Below are positions 59,475 through 64,000 of a stretch of 64,000 nucleotides of DNA, piece by piece (the first letter of the stretch is position 1; every line of letters begins with the position of its first letter). A model generated the notes under the pieces. It searched no databases. It worked only from the letters and a program-made list of their open reading frames with translations, and was not told the DNA's origin. Source of the DNA: Pyrenula massariospora (lineage: Eukaryota; Ascomycota; Eurotiomycetes; Pyrenulales; Pyrenulaceae); contig JAGFMI010000015.1 of assembly GCA_021030905.1 (NCBI GenBank), positions 124,001-188,000 of the forward strand, read 5' to 3'. The position numbers and the translations under genes were made by a program.

Positions 59475-61097
59475 ATGGCTTTCAAGGAGCTCGGTTTCGC
59501 TCTTCTCTTCAGCCTTGTGGCTGCTAACCCCAAACCTTTCCCCCAGATTACCATTCCTACACTCCCGTCAATCCCTGGCGTGACTGTGCCTCTTGGAAGC
59601 GCTGCGCCTCCAGGGATCATACTTCAGCCTCCAACTCCCGCATTGCCTGACCCCGATCCAAATTATACGCCAAGTGAAATCAAACCTAAGAAGATAGGCT
59701 TTTTCTTCGCCGGCGCCGGTGACAACGAGCATGCGGATTTTTTGGCCTCCTACAGCTTAGACGACGACACTTTTGGCACCCTCCTTCGGGTCGTGGACCT
59801 GCCAACCTCTGGCAATAGCCCCCATCATCTCGGTATTTCTCTCCCCTTATGCCACGACAGGACTGCTAACGGCCATTAGGTGCCTCTTATGATGGAAAGG
59901 TGCTCTGGGGTGGCGGCCTACTGTCGCTACTCAAACTCCAGAACACGGGGTATTACTTTGACGTCTCTGACGTGTACAACCCAGCCTACAAGAAGTCCGA
60001 CGTTGCGACTCTCTCGTCAATTGCTGATGAGGTCCGCGCCAAGCCTGACGGCGGCTTCTTCTTCACCTATATGGGATCTGCGGCCGGCACTTCGCCAGGC
60101 CGTCTCGTCGAGACCGACGCCAATTATAATATTATCCATCAGTGGCCTGAGGACGTGCCCGGTGTCCTAAGCGTCATTGACCAGCAGTTCGATCCGCATG
60201 GTCTCTCCATCGATTGGGATAGGAACATCATCCTCACCTCGGATTTCTTGGCGCCGGTCACGATTCTCAAGCCCAGTACAGAGATTAAACACGCCGATAC
60301 GCTGCGGCTTTGGGATCTACCCAGTCGAACAATCATCAACACCATCACCATTCCAAATGTGAGTCATGGCCACAGCCCACTTGGAGTCACAAGCACGCAA
60401 AACTAATCATCATTAGGGAGGTGGCATCCAGGACGTCAAGTTCATCCCGGGCAATCCCGACTCCGCTGCGTTAGCCACCGCCGTGCACCTCGGCCAAGTC
60501 TGGATCATCTACCCCTTCAAGACCGACGCGAACGGCAACCAAGGCACTGCCGAGCTCTTCTATGACCTCGGCGACAAAGCGCGCGACACGGTCGCCATCT
60601 TCAGTGACATAACTCAAGACGGGCGGTTCGCCTACTGTAAGTCGCAGCCCCATCCACACCTCTCAGCCCCCCCCTTTTTCCCCCCCTCCCCCCTTTCTTT
60701 TCCTCCCCCTCCCCTAACAACCTCCCCACTCACCCCCCTAGTCACCTACACAACCGGCAACCACATCGCAGCCCTCGACATCTCGGACCTCCGCAACCCC
60801 ACGCGCCTCGACGACCCGGACGCAGACCAGCCCATCACGGGCCCGCACTACGTCAAGGTGACCCCGGACCAGCGCCACCTGGTGGTGACCGACTACTTCC
60901 TGCAGACGGGCGACATCGGGCTGATCAACACGCCCGCCGACTACCGGGCGCAGTACATCGATATTGAGGAGGACGGGTCGTTGTTGTTTAATCGGAGCAT
61001 TGATTTTCAGAAGGAATTTGAGAACCGGGGGGGCGCGAAGCCGCATTCGTCGGTTATCTATGATTTGTCGGATCCAACGAACCCGAAGTGGTTTTAA
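59475..61097 (+). CDS. Secreted SBP56-like (selenium-binding/methanethiol oxidase fold) protein
   Basis: Four exons: 59475-59832, 59880-60358, 60417-60636, 60742-61097; 470 residues. The start is ATG 59475 (MAFKELGFALLFSLVAANP), a good signal peptide; upstream the frame opens only with TTG. After a Pro-rich segment the seven-bladed propeller of the SBP56 family can be followed: HHLGASYDGKVLWGGGL, FDPHGLSIDWDRNIILTS, LRLWDLPSRTI, DGRFAYFTYTTGNHIAALDI and HYVKVTPDQRHLVVTDYF. SBP56 proteins are usually cytosolic copper-dependent methanethiol oxidases, so secretion is unusual. Whether the metal ligands are kept needs alignment. The last intron is 105 bases, a multiple of three, C-rich and stop-free. 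Confidence 0.78.
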
Positions 61098-62191
61098 TGT
61101 GGAGGGGAAGGGAAATGAAGGGGTCGAGGGGATGTGAAACAATGAGAGTCTTTCGTTTTTTCATGTGCACGACGGTCCTTTTCTGGTCGCTCTGATTGCG
61201 AATGGATTGACGGCTCGAATCTGCTTTACTCTTCCTTTGCCTGGCTTGCGATTATCAGTGTACATACGAACATTCTCTGCACAAAGAGCGTCGGAAAGGG
61301 GTCATGCTAGGAGAAAGTAATGTGCGCGTGGGGAATAAGCTGTGGCCTTACCTTCTCTAACCAAGACGTTAAACTCAATAATAACACATTCCTTGAGCCT
61401 CGGACCTAAAATGACTGTGCCAACCATGTCGAGCGCTTTCAAGCCTCAGATGGACGGCCCGCACAGACTGGGATACAGGCGATGGGCCCAAGACTCGAGC
61501 GGGAGAGCGTGTGCACCCTTGAAGCCATGTTAAAAGAAGCATTCTGCATGCACCCCTGTTTCTTTAGCGTCTCGGGGCTTTAGGCGACCCATGGACCCCC
61601 TGACAATCCTGGTCTTTTAGATTTAGCCAGTTCTTAGGGTACCTACCTAGGTAGAACGGATGGGTCGATCATACTTCTTATTTAGGAAGTTGTCCGTAGC
61701 TGGTGGCCGAACCGGGTAAACGATATCAGAACGAGGAGAATTATTGATCAACGTAAGGCTCATGCATGTGCTCTAACAGGGGATACCGCGCACGGAAGCC
61801 GGACATCGCCTGGGTGGGACAAGTGCTAATTTCGAGAAAGCCAAGCTCTTTGGTGTGGATTGCGCCTTCGGATCCAGAAATGACTCCATGGAAACATGAC
61901 ATGACGGGTCAACGGTGCCAGCCGCCAGCGTTGTAGGCTGGAATACAGGCCGCGGTAAACCTGCCTAGCAACGTTCAGGATCATCATGTCAATCATGACG
62001 AGCGTGGCCAGACCTTCATAGACTCCGTAAGGCTTCCCTGGGCCGGAGACGACAAATCTGTCATGATCCATACTTCGAGGGCAGAATCATGAGATCCAGG
62101 ATACAGGCTCGCATCTTTGATTACCTCCGCTTTGCAATTTCGCATATGTCATGCAGATATAATATAGTTGAGAAATATCGCCAGAGGCTTG
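61098..62191. other. Convergent intergenic region
   Basis: 1.1 kb between the SBP56-like gene (plus) and the PD-(D/E)XK gene (minus). No gene seen. The first 50 bases are G-rich 3' flank. Confidence 0.4.
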
Positions 62192-63669
62192 TCATGTTCT
62201 TCGCTGCCGTTTGGCGCCCCGGACACTGTCAGCCGCCTGACTTGTCGCTCTTGATTCTTCCCGATACGTCCAGGTCTGTCCGTGACGGTAGTAAGCTTCA
62301 CTCCTTTCAGCTTTTAGTCCCGGGTTACTATTGAAAGTCTCAACGATCTTCTCTGCTGCGTCGTGCAGCTCGTTGAACAGCGCGGAGCCATAGCCCAGTA
62401 TTATTCTTTCGAATGTACCGATCACATTTTTTCGATTAATGTCCTTGCCATATGCACTCCAAAATTCATTGAACTGAAATGCCAAAGGGTAGTCGTTCTC
62501 AATCCAAGCAGCCTTGATGTCATTACCAAGTTCGATCGCTCGGTGTATTCGGATTAAAATGCCTTTTGCAGTTGCCACTACTGAGAAGAATCTTACATTC
62601 GCAAAGAACTTCTTCTCTTCTTTAGCCTCTTTGAAAAATTCGTACATATTATGTAGTGCTAGCGAGGCACAGTTAAGGCTTTGAAGTTTAGCATTGTTGT
62701 CCTCTGGAGTACTGTATGCAGTCTTAGCTTCGAAGGTCAAAAATGCAAATGCCCGATCTCTTTTTGGCTCCGTAGAGCCCTCAAATTGTACGAGATCCAT
62801 TGTCGCAGATGGCATTGCCATTTGCCAGATTTGGGGCATTAGCTCTGCGGTGAGGAATGACACGCATAGATCGGGCTTGGGCCTTGGAGAGGGACGGGAT
62901 CCTCTTGCAGGTCCTCTTGATGGCATTGGCGGACAGGTCCACAGCTCTTCCGTACTAAAAGTGTGTTTGGGACGAGAAGAGGTACTATGATGATAAAAGA
63001 GGCGATAACGATCAATCATTGCAATCATGATAGTCCGTTGAAAAAAGGCCTCATTACTTTCGGAACACTTCTCGCTATCTTTTTCCCAAAGGTTGTTTTC
63101 AAGATCTTGATACCATTTGTCATGATTGACCTTGTTCAATGTGTACGGCAAGCTATTAACGTTTTCCGCATAGGGGTCCCGACCATCACTCGGTTTCAGG
63201 CTGACATTCCGGTCAAGCTCCAGAGAATTCGCTCGATTTTTAGAAGCCATCAAGACAGCGTGTGCAACGTTCGAGTTGGCGACTATAGCTCTTATCAAAG
63301 CTAAAGCTTCGTTGTCCCAGGGGTATGCTTCAGGCGGATCGATGTCTTGCAATACAGTTGATTCGTCGTGGGTCGACTCGTCCAGAAAATAGAAATCTGA
63401 AAGCTGATCTGATCGTGATGGGTCAGATCCTGGACCTGAATCTGGAATGCTTCGAGAGCTAGGAGCGGCTTTTGGTCTATTATGTTCAATGGGGACCTTA
63501 GAGAGATCCTTTAGGTCGTATTCAGGAGTAGCTTTTCCTCGTTTGCTACGTCTTAACAAATTTTCGGGATGGTTCGTTGAGAACTGAGTCTTAATCAGTC
63601 ACTTTTCAACTTCATTGAAAGAGTATAGCATTTTACCTTGGCGGTTCCGCTGTGATTTCTCGGAGCCAT
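62192..63669 (-). CDS. Fungal PD-(D/E)XK nuclease-like protein
   Basis: Two exons on the minus strand: 63669-63637 (MAPRNHSGTAK) and 63589 (or 63583) to 62192. The main frame has no ATG of its own at its 5' end, only TTG, so the small first exon supplies the start. Two acceptors six bases apart are both in phase, giving 476 or 474 residues. Residues 20-80 are disordered and basic. The middle holds KPDLCVSF followed about 50 residues later by FLTFEAKTAY, the D...ExK pair of the PD-(D/E)XK fold, in a pattern I associate with DUF7924-like fungal proteins. The C-terminus is Arg/Lys-rich (RGAKRQRR), a likely nuclear signal. Such fungal families are expanded in accessory DNA; the biochemical role, nuclease or binding, is untested. 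Confidence 0.75.
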
Positions 63670-64000
63670 CAGGTTGTTGCTTTTAGAGCTTCATCCTTAG
63701 GTTTACATTGCACAGTGATCGGTTCAGTCAATTCCGCTTAGATGAATCAGCGGCAGATGCTACGGTCGCTTGAAGTTCTCTCTTCTACATATCAGAAATT
63801 TTAGAGACGAGACTGGATAGAATGAGGAGGGGTCGGCGGGCGATCATTAAAGAGATGGATGTTTTGTCGTACAGAGCCCCGCATTCAATCAATTGGTCAT
63901 TCCCTCGGATACTTTGATTGATGTTCCTTCCTAGAATAGAGAGGGATGGAAACACATAAAGTAGACCTCAAAGCTCATAGATGATTGATAGAAGGGGCAA
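63670..64000. other. Right edge, promoter of the PD-(D/E)XK-like gene
   Basis: 331 bases with no gene seen; includes the presumed promoter of the minus-strand gene. Confidence 0.35.

Noticed and set aside
1-64000. tRNA, rRNA, CRISPR, and transposon or virus-like elements
   Set aside because: No cloverleaf-type consensus, rRNA stretch, spaced direct repeats, terminal repeats, or polymerase/integrase/transposase motifs were seen by eye; a covariance-model search could still find small RNAs.

Overview
The window is nuclear DNA of a filamentous ascomycete (Pezizomycotina). I see 19 well supported protein genes with short GT-AG introns (46 to about 105 bases), CTRAY/CTAAC-like branch sites and pyrimidine-rich leaders. 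Several domain families are typical of that group: Goodbye-NACHT receptors, PigL_N-type N-termini, GFA proteins, fungal MFS pumps, heme-thiolate peroxygenases and WD40-inositol 5-phosphatase fusions. The class cannot be fixed from sequence alone; Leotiomycetes would fit. I found no tRNA, rRNA, CRISPR, or recognisable transposon or virus-like element. Many open frames start at TTG or GTG, so start codons and exon joins were re-derived by hand.

Layout. 1-12.5 kb: kinetochore protein Chl4/CENP-N (minus), a PigL_N-pseudokinase-ZZ finger protein, and a WD40-inositol 5-phosphatase. 13-17.8 kb: GFA-family protein, mitochondrial D-2-hydroxyglutarate dehydrogenase, and a secreted eight-cysteine protein. 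19.6-25.5 kb: a 1444-residue Goodbye-NACHT-TPR-zinc finger receptor and fibrillarin. 25.5-31.6 kb: a 6.1-kb stretch without a supportable gene. 31.6-41.5 kb: cellulose-synthase-like GT2, a type II membrane glycosyltransferase-like protein, a short-chain dehydrogenase, and a membrane-anchored Kelch protein. 42-50.7 kb: DHA1 transporter (minus), a disordered acidic/basic protein and a PRA1/Yip3 protein only 26 bases apart (minus), an ER J-domain protein, a small membrane protein (minus), and a glycine-rich J-domain protein with a 7-base first coding exon. 52-64 kb: DHA2 transporter, heme-thiolate peroxidase (minus), secreted SBP56-like propeller, and a PD-(D/E)XK-like protein (minus).

How genes relate. 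Most are unrelated housekeeping or accessory genes in normal fungal order. Three themes stand out: two signalling or immune-like proteins that both end in a ZZ-like zinc module (4.0-6.7 and 19.6-24.0 kb); a trafficking and ER group (PRA1, two J-domain proteins, small membrane protein) at 45.8-50.7 kb; and a pair of same-strand glycosyltransferase-type genes at 31.6-36.2 kb. The most unusual feature is compositional: at least seven genes are strongly C-rich on the sense strand in their 5' part and flip to strongly G-rich in their 3' part.
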